From Croceibacterium aestuarii (GTDB lineage Bacteria; Pseudomonadota; Alphaproteobacteria; Sphingomonadales; Sphingomonadaceae), in the NCBI RefSeq assembly GCF_030657335.1, contig NZ_CP131039.1, positions 372,001-436,000 of the forward strand: 64,000 nucleotides of DNA, given 5' to 3'. How positions within the stretch are numbered: the first letter of the stretch is position 1; each line of letters opens with the position of its first letter. Positions 16,707-26,746 of this stretch are shown here, piece by piece. The position numbers and the translations under genes are program-made. The notes under the pieces were generated by a model, which had not been told where the DNA came from, ran no database searches, and was given only the letters and a program-made list of their open reading frames with translations.

Positions 16707-17261
16707 TTACAGCGTCTTCAGATAAGCGATGATGTCCGCCCGCTTGCCGGCGTCCTTGATGCCGGCCAGAGCCATGGTCGTGCCCGGGACCACGGCTTTC
16801 GGGTCGGTCAGGTAGCGATCGAGCGTCGCCTCGTTCCAGGTCAGGCCGGAGTTCTTCATCGCATCGGAGAACTTGTAGCCCGGCACGTCACCCGCCTTCT
16901 CGCCATAGATCCCGGCGAGCGAGGGGCCGATCAGCGTCTTGCCCGGTTCGGTCGAGTGACACACCGCGCACTGCTTGAATGCCTCGGGCGGGCCGGCTGC
17001 GGCTACCTTGGTCGGCGTCGGAGTCGCGCTGGCGGACGCACTGGCGCTCGCACTGGCAGTGGGGCTCGGGGTTGGAGCAGGCGTCTCTGTTGCCCCCGGA
17101 GCGGGCGTGTCGCTGGCGGAAACCGCCGGTGTCTCAACCGCCATGGCATCGGTCGCTACGGTTGTGGAGGAAGCCTCGGGTCCCGTGTCGGAAGTATTGT
17201 CGGCGCCGCAAGCGGCGAGCGCGAAAGCGAGAGCGGCGGCAACGGCAAGGCGGGACGTCAT
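16707..17261 (-). CDS. Lipoprotein c-type cytochrome with Ser/Ala/Pro linker
   Basis: 184-residue membrane-anchored cytochrome c. A lipoprotein signal with lipobox ALAAC (C18) is followed by about 70 residues of Thr/Ser/Ala/Pro low complexity, including an alternating Ala-Ser run at about 69-79. The class I cytochrome domain has haem motif CAVCH (C98, C101, H102), a GPSLAGIYG segment and axial M163. It resembles cytochrome c552/cy-type electron carriers to terminal oxidases. The flexible linker probably lets the haem domain reach its partners in the periplasm. Confidence 0.93.
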   Translation of the reverse strand: MTSRLAVAAALAFALAACGADNTSDTGPEASSTTVATDAMAVETPAVSASDTPAPGATETPAPTPSPTASASASASASATPTPTKVAAAGPPEAFKQCAVCHSTEPGKTLIGPSLAGIYGEKAGDVPGYKFSDAMKNSGLTWNEATLDRYLTDPKAVVPGTTMALAGIKDAGKRADIIAYLKTL

Positions 17262-17310
17262 GACAAGCTCCTGAATGCGTTCGCGCGCTTCCTACCGCGC
17301 GCCGCGCAAT

Positions 17311-17847
17311 TCACAAGCGCCAGTTGAGCCGCACGCCCATCATGTCGACGCCCGGGTTCTGCCGCGCGTTAAACAGTCGGGCATGGCTGATGTGCACCCA
17401 GCTCGCTTCGACAGAAAGCTGCTCGGATAGCTTGGTACCAAGCGCGAGCTCGGGTTCGAACAGCACCCGGCTTCCAAGCTCGGTATGCTTGCCCGACAGC
17501 GGATCGATGCGGGAACGCGGGCCATCCTGCACCACGAACCCAATCCCGGGGCGGATATAGAAGCGCCCCTTCTCGACTTTCCACGCCAGGCCAGCCCCGG
17601 CAAAGCTGGTATCCCCGCCAGTGTTCACGGAAGCGAACAGATAGGGCGACGGCTTGCCGATCGCCCGCAGTCCCTCGATCGGATCGAAGCGGTAACCGAG
17701 TTCGACGTCGGTCCCGCTCTCCGGCGTGTCCAGTGTGAAAGGGGTGTCCACCCCGTGCACATATGCACCGGCGAACACCTCGCCGGCATGCGCGGGGACC
17801 GTCCAGGCGGCGAGCGCAGCGGCGCAGGCAAGGGAAAATCGATACAT
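17311..17847 (-). CDS. PagL-like lipid A 3-O-deacylase (acyloxyacyl hydrolase family)
   Basis: 178-residue outer-membrane beta-barrel protein with a 21-residue signal peptide ending AHA. The catalytic region reads SWVHISHARLFN followed by NPGVD: H152 and S154 match the His and Ser of the PagL His-Ser-Glu triad, while the expected acidic residue appears as D168. The family removes the 3-position acyl chain from lipid A in the outer leaflet. The ATG at 17847 is chosen because it begins the signal peptide; a longer in-frame extension upstream has no signal-peptide character. The ribosome site is weak. Confidence 0.78.
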   Translation of the reverse strand: MYRFSLACAAALAAWTVPAHAGEVFAGAYVHGVDTPFTLDTPESGTDVELGYRFDPIEGLRAIGKPSPYLFASVNTGGDTSFAGAGLAWKVEKGRFYIRPGIGFVVQDGPRSRIDPLSGKHTELGSRVLFEPELALGTKLSEQLSVEASWVHISHARLFNARQNPGVDMMGVRLNWRL

Positions 17848-18010
17848 GTCGGCGCGTGTCCTTTCAGTCGATTGGCGCATGGCTGTGGCAAGCTTGCCGC
17901 AAGCTGAAGGAAAGTTTCTCCGGCAACCACTGGGCACTTTTCGGGGCCTGCGCGCGCGACTATCCGGGCCGGCTTTGCCCGGGTCGAACCTGGGCGAAGC
18001 GCAGACGATC

Positions 18011-19408
18011 ATGACCACGGACCCGATCCTCAAGCCCCCGCGCGCTCGGGAAGGCTGGCGCGGCGAGATACTCGCTACCCTGGCGCTCGCCTGGCCGCTG
18101 GCGCTCGCCAACACGGCGCAGATGATGGTTCACGCGATCGACGTCATCTTCGTCGCCCGGCTGGGTGAGGATGCGCTGGCGGCATCGAGCCTCGGCATTT
18201 CGCTTTTCATCGTCGTTCTCGGTTCGCTGACCGGGATGACCGGGTTCGTGGCGGCGCTGATTGCCGCTGAACTCGGGCGGCGCAAGCATGCCGTGCGCGA
18301 GGTCCGCCGCTCGGTCCGGATGGGACTGTGGCTCGCAGTGGGGCTCGGCGCCGTGACACTGCTGCCGCTGCATTTCGGCAACGCGATCATGCTCGCAACG
18401 GGCCAGGACCCGCACGTCGCCGACCTCGCCGGGCGTTTCCTTCGCATCCTGATGTGGGCGGGTGTGCCGATGCTCTGCTCAAGCGTCCTGCGCAACTTCG
18501 TCTCGGCGCTCGGTCGGCCGGTCTTCGCCACGATGATCACCGTCACGGCGATCGGCGTCGGCGCTCTGGCCAACTACAGCTTCGTGTTCGGCCACTTCGG
18601 GATGCCGGCGCTGGGGATCGAGGGATCCGCCCTGGCCAGCGTCACGGTGTCGTGCTTCATCTGCGCGAGCTACGTCGTGGCCATCTATTCCGACCGGCGG
18701 CTGCGCCGCTACCGGGTGTTCGGCAACTGGTGGCGGCCCGAATGGAGCCGGCTGCGCGAACTGCTGGCCAAGGGATCGCCGGTCGCCTTCACGATCCTTG
18801 CCGAGATCGGGTTGTTCGCTTCCGCCGCATTCCTGATGGGCCGGATCGGACCCGCCCAGCTGGCCGCACATGCCCTGGCGCTGCAGCTCGCCTCGATCGC
18901 TTTCCAGATTCCGTTCGGCGTGGGCCAGGCGGCGACGATCCGCGTCGGCTACCATTTCGGGGCGAAAGACGAGGACGGGATCGCCCGCGCGGGATGGAGC
19001 GCGCTGGCCATCGGCGCCGGCGTCATGCTGCTCTCGGCCGGCCTGATGGTGCTGGCGCCGCTACCGATCCTGCGGCTCTACGTCGATGTCGACCTGCCGC
19101 AGAATGCGGAAATGATCGCCTTCGCCGTCCAGTTCATGATGATCGCCGCGGCGTTCCAGCTTTCCGACGGGGTGCAGGCGGTTGCCGCCGGCGTGCTGCG
19201 CGGCCTGCAGGACACCCGCGTGCCGATGTGGCTGGCGCTGCTGGGCTACTGGGTGCCCGGTCTCGGCACCGCGGTCTGGCTGGGTTTCTACACCCCGCTG
19301 GCCGGAACCGGCATCTGGATCGGACTTGCCATCGGCCTTACGGTTGTCGCGGTCTTGCTGACCTTGCGCTTCGCAGCGCGCGGCCGGATCGGCCTGGTGC
19401 CCGCCTGA
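18011..19408 (+). CDS. MATE-family multidrug exporter (NorM type)
   Basis: 465-residue integral membrane protein with 12 predicted helices in two similar halves. It is expected to use a Na+ or H+ gradient to expel cationic compounds. The second half includes GVGQAATIRVGYHFGA and GVLRGLQDTRVPM, both typical of NorM. The start is placed at the ATG at 18011 (MTTDPILKPP) just before the first helix; the longer upstream frame overlaps the divergent PagL-like gene and lacks membrane character. No strong Shine-Dalgarno is visible. Confidence 0.92.
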   Translation: MTTDPILKPPRAREGWRGEILATLALAWPLALANTAQMMVHAIDVIFVARLGEDALAASSLGISLFIVVLGSLTGMTGFVAALIAAELGRRKHAVREVRRSVRMGLWLAVGLGAVTLLPLHFGNAIMLATGQDPHVADLAGRFLRILMWAGVPMLCSSVLRNFVSALGRPVFATMITVTAIGVGALANYSFVFGHFGMPALGIEGSALASVTVSCFICASYVVAIYSDRRLRRYRVFGNWWRPEWSRLRELLAKGSPVAFTILAEIGLFASAAFLMGRIGPAQLAAHALALQLASIAFQIPFGVGQAATIRVGYHFGAKDEDGIARAGWSALAIGAGVMLLSAGLMVLAPLPILRLYVDVDLPQNAEMIAFAVQFMMIAAAFQLSDGVQAVAAGVLRGLQDTRVPMWLALLGYWVPGLGTAVWLGFYTPLAGTGIWIGLAIGLTVVAVLLTLRFAARGRIGLVPA

Positions 19409-19435
19409 TCCGAAAAATATTGTCGCCGACTCCGC

Positions 19436-19464
19436 TTGACGCCCGCGCGCGGCATACTCATATG
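19436..19464 (+). promoter_or_regulatory. Candidate groES-groEL promoter
   Basis: TTGACG at 19436-19441 and CATATG at 19459-19464 are 17 bases apart, in the context CTTGAC. The CIRCE element begins 7 bases after the -10 hexamer, ideal for HrcA to block initiation. CTTGA plus CATAT could also serve the heat-shock sigma factor RpoH. Confidence 0.6.
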
Positions 19465-19471
19465 CGCGCCG

Positions 19472-19498
19472 CTGGCACTCACGCATAGAGAGTGCCAA
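19472..19498 (+). promoter_or_regulatory. CIRCE element, HrcA operator of groESL
   Basis: CTGGCACTC and GAGTGCCAA flank a 9-base spacer, giving 8 of 9 symmetric pairs. Arm sequence and N9 spacing match the CIRCE consensus bound by the heat-shock repressor HrcA. It lies in the 5' untranslated region, 32 bases before the groES ATG. Confidence 0.93.
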
Positions 19499-19530
19499 AC
19501 CAGGGTTCACTTTGTAGAGAGGCTACCACG

Positions 19531-21514
<1,984 letters not shown>

Positions 21515-21540
21515 AGTCCCACGCCGAAGCAAGCAAACGA

Positions 21541-21573
21541 GGGGCCGGCGGAGCGATCCGCCGGCCCCTTTCG
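21541..21573 (+). terminator. Rho-independent terminator after groEL
   Basis: Perfect 12-bp GC-rich stem (21541-21552 with 21557-21568), GCGA tetraloop, then TTTCG. A very stable stem with a short U tract. Confidence 0.85.
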
Positions 21574-21718
21574 TCGTCGGGAGCTCGGAGCTGAACTCCG
21601 GTGATTTACGAGTGGCCCGAGGCGCTCTGCGGTTCCACATCTCGTTTTCGAGGCGCGGAGCCGGCACTTTGGCGACGCTCGCCCGTTCGGTTGGCGAACG
21701 CCCAAGAAAGGAGAGACG

Positions 21719-22126
21719 ATGAAGCTCCCAAACAACGCCCACGTCGCGCTGCTCGACGGAGAGCGCTTTCTCATGCTGCGCAACACGGGAACCCTGTTCG
21801 AACCCAAGCTCGAAGCTCTCGGCGAACCCGATATCGAAGCGACCAATTTCAGCGCCGGCGTGCGCCATCAGGACGATGCAGGCCAGCGCAACGGTTCGAC
21901 CGATCTGAACGAGCTCGCCCACGGCGCAGCTGCGGTCGAGTGGCTCAACGCACAGGTGCTGAGCAACGAAATAGATGCGCTCTTGGTCATCGCCGATCCC
22001 AAGACGCTCGGCGAAATGCGCCGGCACTACCACAAGGAACTGGACGCTCGGCTGGTCGGCGAGATTGCCAAGGACCTGTCCGGTGAACCTCTGCCGGCAA
22101 TAGAGGCGGCCATCGAAAGCGCCTGA
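21719..22126 (+). CDS. Host attachment family protein (Host_attach / baeRF-like fold)
   Basis: 135-residue cytoplasmic protein. The opening KLPNNAHVALLDGERFLML, the central HAAAVEWLNAQVL-like helix and the closing HYHKELDARLVGEIAKDL match the Host_attach family. The family was named from an Agrobacterium attachment gene, but structurally it belongs to an eRF1/baeRF-like superfamily and may act on RNA or ribosomes. AGGAGAGACG gives a good ribosome site. It lies 11 bases before the fusion gene, suggesting one transcript. Confidence 0.85.
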   Translation: MKLPNNAHVALLDGERFLMLRNTGTLFEPKLEALGEPDIEATNFSAGVRHQDDAGQRNGSTDLNELAHGAAAVEWLNAQVLSNEIDALLVIADPKTLGEMRRHYHKELDARLVGEIAKDLSGEPLPAIEAAIESA

Positions 22127-22137
22127 GAGATGCGGCG

Positions 22138-24114
22138 ATGACGGACTTTACCGCCCTTCGCGATCGGATGGTGGAGCGGCAGATCGGCCGCCGAGGGATC
22201 GATGCCGCCGAGGTGCTGCGTGCGTTCCGCGAGGTTCCGCGCGAGGAGTTCGTACCTGAATCGCTGCGGGAATTCGCCTATGAGGACGGCCCCTTGCCCA
22301 TCGGCGCCGGGCAGACGATCAGTCAGCCCTATATAGTTGCGCTGATGATCGACGCCGCCGGCGTGAAGTCGGGGGACCGCGTGCTCGAAGTCGGCGCGGG
22401 ATCCGGCTATGCCGCGGCCGTGATCGGCCGGATCGCGGACAAGGTTTTCGCAATCGAGCGGCACGAGGCGCTGGCGCGCAGCGCGGCGGAGCGGATCGAC
22501 CGCCTGGGTTACAAGAACGTCTCGATTATCTGCGCCGACGGAACCCAGGGCCTGCCGAACGAAGCGCCGTTCGACGCCATTCTCGTCGCGGCCGGCGGTG
22601 ACAAGGTGCCCGAGCCGTTGAAACGGCAGCTCGCGGTGGGCGGCAGACTGGTGGTCCCGGTGGGCAGCGAAAGCGTCCAGTCGCTGCTCTGCGTTACGCG
22701 CACGGGACCGGAAAGCTGGCGCGAACAGGATCTCGGCGGCGTGCGCTTCGTACCGCTGATCGGCGCGCACGGACGCTGGGAGGAAGGCACCAGGGCAGCA
22801 ACGAACCACCGCCCAGCGCGCGAGCTGAGCCTGTCCGAATGCATTGCCGAGAGCGCCGAGCCGCTACCTGCGATCGACGATCCCGCCTTCGCCGCCGCCT
22901 TCGATCGGTTCGCGGATAGGCGTGTCGTCATGCTGGGCGAAGCCAGTCACGGGACATACGAATTCTATGCCGCCCGCGCGGCAATCACGAAACGTCTGGT
23001 GGAGGAGCACGGCTTCACCATCGTCGCCGCGGAGGCCGACTGGCCCGACGCCGCCGTGCTCGACCGGCATATCCGCCATCAGCATCCCCGCGCCGGCGCG
23101 CCGCGTCCGTTCCGGCGCTTTCCAACCTGGATGTGGCGCAATTCGGTCATTGCCGGACTGATGCACGATCTCCACGCCGCCAATCGCGGCCGTCCTTCTG
23201 GCGAAATGGCCGGCTTCTACGGGCTCGACATTTACAACATGGCCGGATCGATCGCCGCAGTGCTGGCCTATCTCGACGAGCACGATCCAGAAGCCGCCGC
23301 GATTGCGCGCGAGCGCTACGGCTGCCTGACGCCTTGGCAGGCGGAGCCCTCGACCTACGGTCGCGCCGCGCTGAACAAAGGCTATGCCGAATGTGAACGG
23401 CAGGTGGTCGATGAATGCCGGGACCTGCTCGAACGCGCGCTGCACGAAGATGGGGAGATGTTTGGGGCGGCGATGAATGCGCGCCTCGTCGCGTCGGCCG
23501 AGCGCTATTACCGAGTCATGTACTATGGCGGCGCAGAGAGTTGGAACCTGCGCGACAGCCATATGGCAGATACGCTCATGCACCTCCTCGAACACCGCGG
23601 ACGCGAATCGAAGGCCGTGGTCTGGGCGCACAACAGCCATATCGGCGATGCCCGCGCGACCGAGATGGGCCGGGTACGCGGCGAGCACAATATCGGCCAG
23701 CTGGTACGCGAGAGGCTCGGCGAGGAGGTGGCGTTGATCGGGTTCGGCACTCACACCGGAACCGTCACCGCCGCCGCCGACTGGGACTCGGACCACGAGA
23801 CGAAGCACGTGCTGCCCTCGCGTGGAGACTCCTACGAGCGAGTACTCCACGACAGCGGCGTCCCGCGCTTCCTGCTCGACCTGAGGCGTGAGAAACACCA
23901 GGCGCTGACGAAGCGGCTTTCCGAGCCCCTGCTCGAGCGCTTCATCGGGGTTATCTATCGGCCCGAGACCGAGCGCTGGAGCCATTACAGCCACGCCATC
24001 CTGTCCGAACAGTTCGATGCACTGGTCTGGTTCGACGAAACGCGCGCGCTCCCTCCCCTCGTCGCGCACGAGAGCCATGAAGGCGACGCGGAGACCTATC
24101 CGTTCGGGCTTTGA
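22138..24114 (+). CDS. Fusion of protein-L-isoaspartate O-methyltransferase and erythromycin esterase-like domains
   Basis: 658-residue two-domain protein in one uninterrupted frame. Residues about 1-222 are a PCMT-type methyltransferase with motif I VLEVGAGSGY (82-91) and the substrate-side GQTISQPYIV (59-67); this class repairs isoaspartyl residues using SAM. Residues about 255-658 are an erythromycin-esterase (EreA/EreB-like) domain. Its MLGEASHGTYEF motif carries the E268 and H271 that correspond to the catalytic Glu/His of Ere enzymes. A Pro/Glu-containing linker joins them. No signal peptide, so probably cytosolic. The esterase half need not act on macrolides; most family members have unknown substrates. 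Confidence 0.93.
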   Translation: MTDFTALRDRMVERQIGRRGIDAAEVLRAFREVPREEFVPESLREFAYEDGPLPIGAGQTISQPYIVALMIDAAGVKSGDRVLEVGAGSGYAAAVIGRIADKVFAIERHEALARSAAERIDRLGYKNVSIICADGTQGLPNEAPFDAILVAAGGDKVPEPLKRQLAVGGRLVVPVGSESVQSLLCVTRTGPESWREQDLGGVRFVPLIGAHGRWEEGTRAATNHRPARELSLSECIAESAEPLPAIDDPAFAAAFDRFADRRVVMLGEASHGTYEFYAARAAITKRLVEEHGFTIVAAEADWPDAAVLDRHIRHQHPRAGAPRPFRRFPTWMWRNSVIAGLMHDLHAANRGRPSGEMAGFYGLDIYNMAGSIAAVLAYLDEHDPEAAAIARERYGCLTPWQAEPSTYGRAALNKGYAECERQVVDECRDLLERALHEDGEMFGAAMNARLVASAERYYRVMYYGGAESWNLRDSHMADTLMHLLEHRGRESKAVVWAHNSHIGDARATEMGRVRGEHNIGQLVRERLGEEVALIGFGTHTGTVTAAADWDSDHETKHVLPSRGDSYERVLHDSGVPRFLLDLRREKHQALTKRLSEPLLERFIGVIYRPETERWSHYSHAILSEQFDALVWFDETRALPPLVAHESHEGDAETYPFGL

Positions 24115-24152
24115 CGCGTTAGGCTGCCGGCTCTTTGGGAGAGGAGATGCCG

Positions 24153-24926
24153 ATGCGCCGTTCGTTCTTGTTGCCCGCCCTTGCCTCGCTTGCCCTGTCG
24201 GCCGCTTGCTCGCCGGCCACGCAGGGCGATGCACCGGCATCGGCCGCGCCCGCCGACTACAGCCCCGCGATTGCCGATTCGCGCCGTCCGGCTGCCGATA
24301 CGGAGCGCGACGCGTTGCGCCTGCCAAAGCAAGTGCTCGAATTTACCCAAGTGAAGAAGGGCGACATTGTCGGCGACTACCTCATGGGCAGCGGCTACTG
24401 GACCCGAATGCTTGCCCCGGCCGTCGGCGAAACCGGGAAAATCTACGGTTTCACCGCTGACGAATTCGTCGCCTTCCGGCCGGCCTATGCCGACGAACAG
24501 GACGCGGTGATCAAGGACTACGACAATGTCCTCAAGGTCCGTTCGCCGATCGCCGCCCCAGCCTTCCCCGAACCGCTCGATCTGCTGCTCACGGTGCAGA
24601 ACTTCCATGACCTGTTCATCGAACAGATGCCAAACGGAACGGGGGCCAAAGCGGTCAAGGCGTTCTACGACGCTCTCAAACCCGGCGGGACGCTGGTGGT
24701 GATCGATCATTCCGCGCCCGACGGCAGCGGCACCAGCCGCACCAGCGAGCTGCACCGGATCGACCGGCAATTCGTCATCGACACGCTCACAGCAGCCGGC
24801 TTCGTGCTCGACGGCAGCGCGGATTTCTATGCCCGGCCCGACGATCCGCGCGATGCCAACGTGTTCGCACCAACGATTCGCGGCAAGACCGACCAGTTCG
24901 CGCTGCGGTTCAGGAAGCCCATCTGA
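24153..24926 (+). CDS. Lipoprotein with class I methyltransferase-like fold
   Basis: 257-residue protein with a lipoprotein signal (MRRSFLLPALASLALSAAC, lipobox LSAAC). A domain that resembles a SAM-dependent methyltransferase follows: a glycine loop around GDYLMGSGYWTRML, a beta4-like DLLLTVQNFHD, and a GGTLVVIDHSAPDG strand. The ATG at 24153 follows GAGGAG by 6 bases; ATGs 6 or more bases earlier are less well placed. Export to the periplasm is odd for an enzyme needing cytosolic SAM, so the fold may be reused. It follows the fusion gene by 38 bases. Confidence 0.82.
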   Translation: MRRSFLLPALASLALSAACSPATQGDAPASAAPADYSPAIADSRRPAADTERDALRLPKQVLEFTQVKKGDIVGDYLMGSGYWTRMLAPAVGETGKIYGFTADEFVAFRPAYADEQDAVIKDYDNVLKVRSPIAAPAFPEPLDLLLTVQNFHDLFIEQMPNGTGAKAVKAFYDALKPGGTLVVIDHSAPDGSGTSRTSELHRIDRQFVIDTLTAAGFVLDGSADFYARPDDPRDANVFAPTIRGKTDQFALRFRKPI

Positions 24927-25067
24927 GAGAGCCAACTCTCTCGAATTTGGCTTTATTCCGGGTAAACGGGTCATCGCAGACTCGTCTCGTCCGGCCGAAA
25001 ACGTCCGTTCGTCGCGGGCATCGTTGCAGTTTGGCGGCGGAAAGGATTAACTTTTCAGCAGGACTGG

Positions 25068-26135
25068 ATGGATAATTCTAACGGTATGACTTTTCGCACG
25101 ATCGGACGCCTGATCGCCCCGCTGGCCTTTGCGCTTGCCGCTGCGGTCCCTGCACAAGCCGACGATGCCGGCCTTGGGTCGCGCTTCGAGGCCGCCTTCG
25201 ACAACACCTTCGGGACCGAGACGCGCGTGCCGCGCGATTTCACCCCGAGTATCGACAGCCCGCTCGAGCAGCTCGTCGCCCAACTCGCCGATGGCTCCAA
25301 GGGCCGCATCGGTGTGGCCGCGGTCGATCTTTCGACCGGTCAGGAGATCGGCGTGCTCGGGGACCAGCGCTTCCCCATGGCCAGTACCAGCAAGATCGCC
25401 ATTGCCGCGACGTACCTTGAAGGGGTCGACAAGGGCCGCTGGACGCTGACGCGCGAACTGCCCCTGCTTATCCCGATGCGCTCGGCACCATTCTCGACAA
25501 CGTCTGCGCCGGTACGCGAGGGACAGTACTACACTGCGCTCGACCTGATCGAGTTGATGCTGACGCGCAGCAACAACTCTGCAACCGACGCGCTGCTCCA
25601 TGCCGTCGGAGGACCGGCGGCTGTCAACGATTGGGCACGCCGCGCGGGCATCAAGAACTACAACCTAACCCGCAGCATCGCCACGCTGGTGCGCGACGAC
25701 GGCGAGTTCGACCCGGCAACCCATATCGACGTTCGCGACAGCGCGACTCCGCGCGACATGGTCCAGCTGGTCACCGGCATCTATCAGGGCAAGTGGCTTT
25801 CGGCCGAGAGTCGCATGATCCTGGTCGATACGATGGAGCGTTGCCGCACCGGCACACGCCGCATCCCCGCGCTGCTACCCGACGACGTCCGAGTGGCGCA
25901 CAAGACTGGGTCGCTCAACAACACCTCTAGCGACGTCGGTATCCTGATGGGCCCCGACGGGCGCTCGATCGCGCTGGCAATCTACGTCACCGGCCAAGGC
26001 TCGCGCGCCAACCGCGAGGCGAAGATCGCCAGCATCGCCCGGGCGATCTACGACGGCTACGCGCAATCCTATGTCCAACGTCAGGCCGAAGCGCGCGAGT
26101 GGACCTCGGCGAAATACGAAGACTCCGGCGGTTGA
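25068..26135 (+). CDS. Secreted class A beta-lactamase-fold serine hydrolase
   Basis: 355-residue exported protein with a signal peptide of about 32 residues ending AQA. Penicillin-recognising motifs are S106-T-S-K109 (SxxK), S168-N-N170 (SxN) and K279-T-G281. In the omega-loop position, where class A enzymes have ExxLN, the sequence is DGEFD (211-215), so the deacylating Glu appears replaced by Asp and the Asn by Asp. The RDxxTP anchor follows at 223-228. It could be a weak beta-lactamase or a peptidoglycan-active hydrolase. AGGA lies 5 bases before the ATG. Confidence 0.85.
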   Translation: MDNSNGMTFRTIGRLIAPLAFALAAAVPAQADDAGLGSRFEAAFDNTFGTETRVPRDFTPSIDSPLEQLVAQLADGSKGRIGVAAVDLSTGQEIGVLGDQRFPMASTSKIAIAATYLEGVDKGRWTLTRELPLLIPMRSAPFSTTSAPVREGQYYTALDLIELMLTRSNNSATDALLHAVGGPAAVNDWARRAGIKNYNLTRSIATLVRDDGEFDPATHIDVRDSATPRDMVQLVTGIYQGKWLSAESRMILVDTMERCRTGTRRIPALLPDDVRVAHKTGSLNNTSSDVGILMGPDGRSIALAIYVTGQGSRANREAKIASIARAIYDGYAQSYVQRQAEAREWTSAKYEDSGG

Positions 26136-26169
26136 CCAGCGATCGCGCGCAACCCGGCGCAAAGAAAAA

Positions 26170-26201
26170 GGGCGCGGCCTGAAGGCCGCGCCCTTTCTTT
26201 T
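26170..26201. terminator. Bidirectional Rho-independent terminator
   Basis: Perfect 10-bp stem GGGCGCGGCC/GGCCGCGCCC with a 4-base loop. It has a T-rich tract on the plus strand (TTTCTTTT) and a matching one on the minus strand (TTTTTCTTT). It sits between the convergent serine hydrolase and small lipoprotein genes and can serve both. Confidence 0.92.
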
Positions 26202-26222
26202 CGTTCGGTTGAACGAAACCGA

Positions 26223-26474
26223 TTAGTCGGCAGCAGCTTCCGAAGAAGTCTCGTCCTGCACGGCGGCTTCGGTCGAAGCAGCAGCGTCGGTCGCGGCGTC
26301 GGCGGTGGCGTCGGCAGCGTCGGTCGTTGCGTCAACCGCGGCGTCGGCGTTGGCTTCGGTGTCGGCCATGGCCGAATCCGTAGCTTCCGTAGCGGCGTCT
26401 TCGGTCTTTTCCGAGCAAGCGGCGAGCGACAGGGCGCCGGCGGCAATCGCGGCAACGAGAACGATCTTGCGCAT
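26223..26474 (-). CDS. Small Ala/Asp/Thr-rich lipoprotein
   Basis: 83-residue lipoprotein. The signal MRKIVLVAAIAAGALSLAAC ends in lipobox SLAAC. The mature part is only Ala, Thr, Asp, Glu and Ser in loose A-T-D-A repeats, strongly acidic and helical or disordered, without a globular domain. AAGGA lies 9 bases upstream of the ATG. Such proteins are abundant in alphaproteobacterial envelopes; function unknown. It is divergent from polA. Confidence 0.82.
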   Translation of the reverse strand: MRKIVLVAAIAAGALSLAACSEKTEDAATEATDSAMADTEANADAAVDATTDAADATADAATDAAASTEAAVQDETSSEAAAD

Positions 26475-26746
26475 GTTTTAGTATCCTTAAACAGCGAGTT
26501 TGGAATGCGTTGGACCGGCAGTCTGCCGTACCCCCCGCGAAACCCACCCGGGGGTGGATCTCGAAGGCGGCCAATAATGGCGACTTTGTGGCGAGGCAAG
26601 CAGAATGTGGCAAAGCGCCATATTTGGTTCACCTCCGCGCAAGCTGCAGTTGCCGCGCCCCTGCACTGAACAGGACGGGCAAATCCCCGGCAATGCGCGG
26701 GCGAAAACGGCTGACCTGATCTGCACTCGCTGCTACCACCCGCGCC
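26475..26746. other. Divergent intergenic region before polA
   Basis: 272 bases between the small lipoprotein gene and polA, presumably carrying both promoters. Apart from the AAGGA ribosome site of the lipoprotein, I see no convincing promoter pair, operator or RNA structure. Confidence 0.3.
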
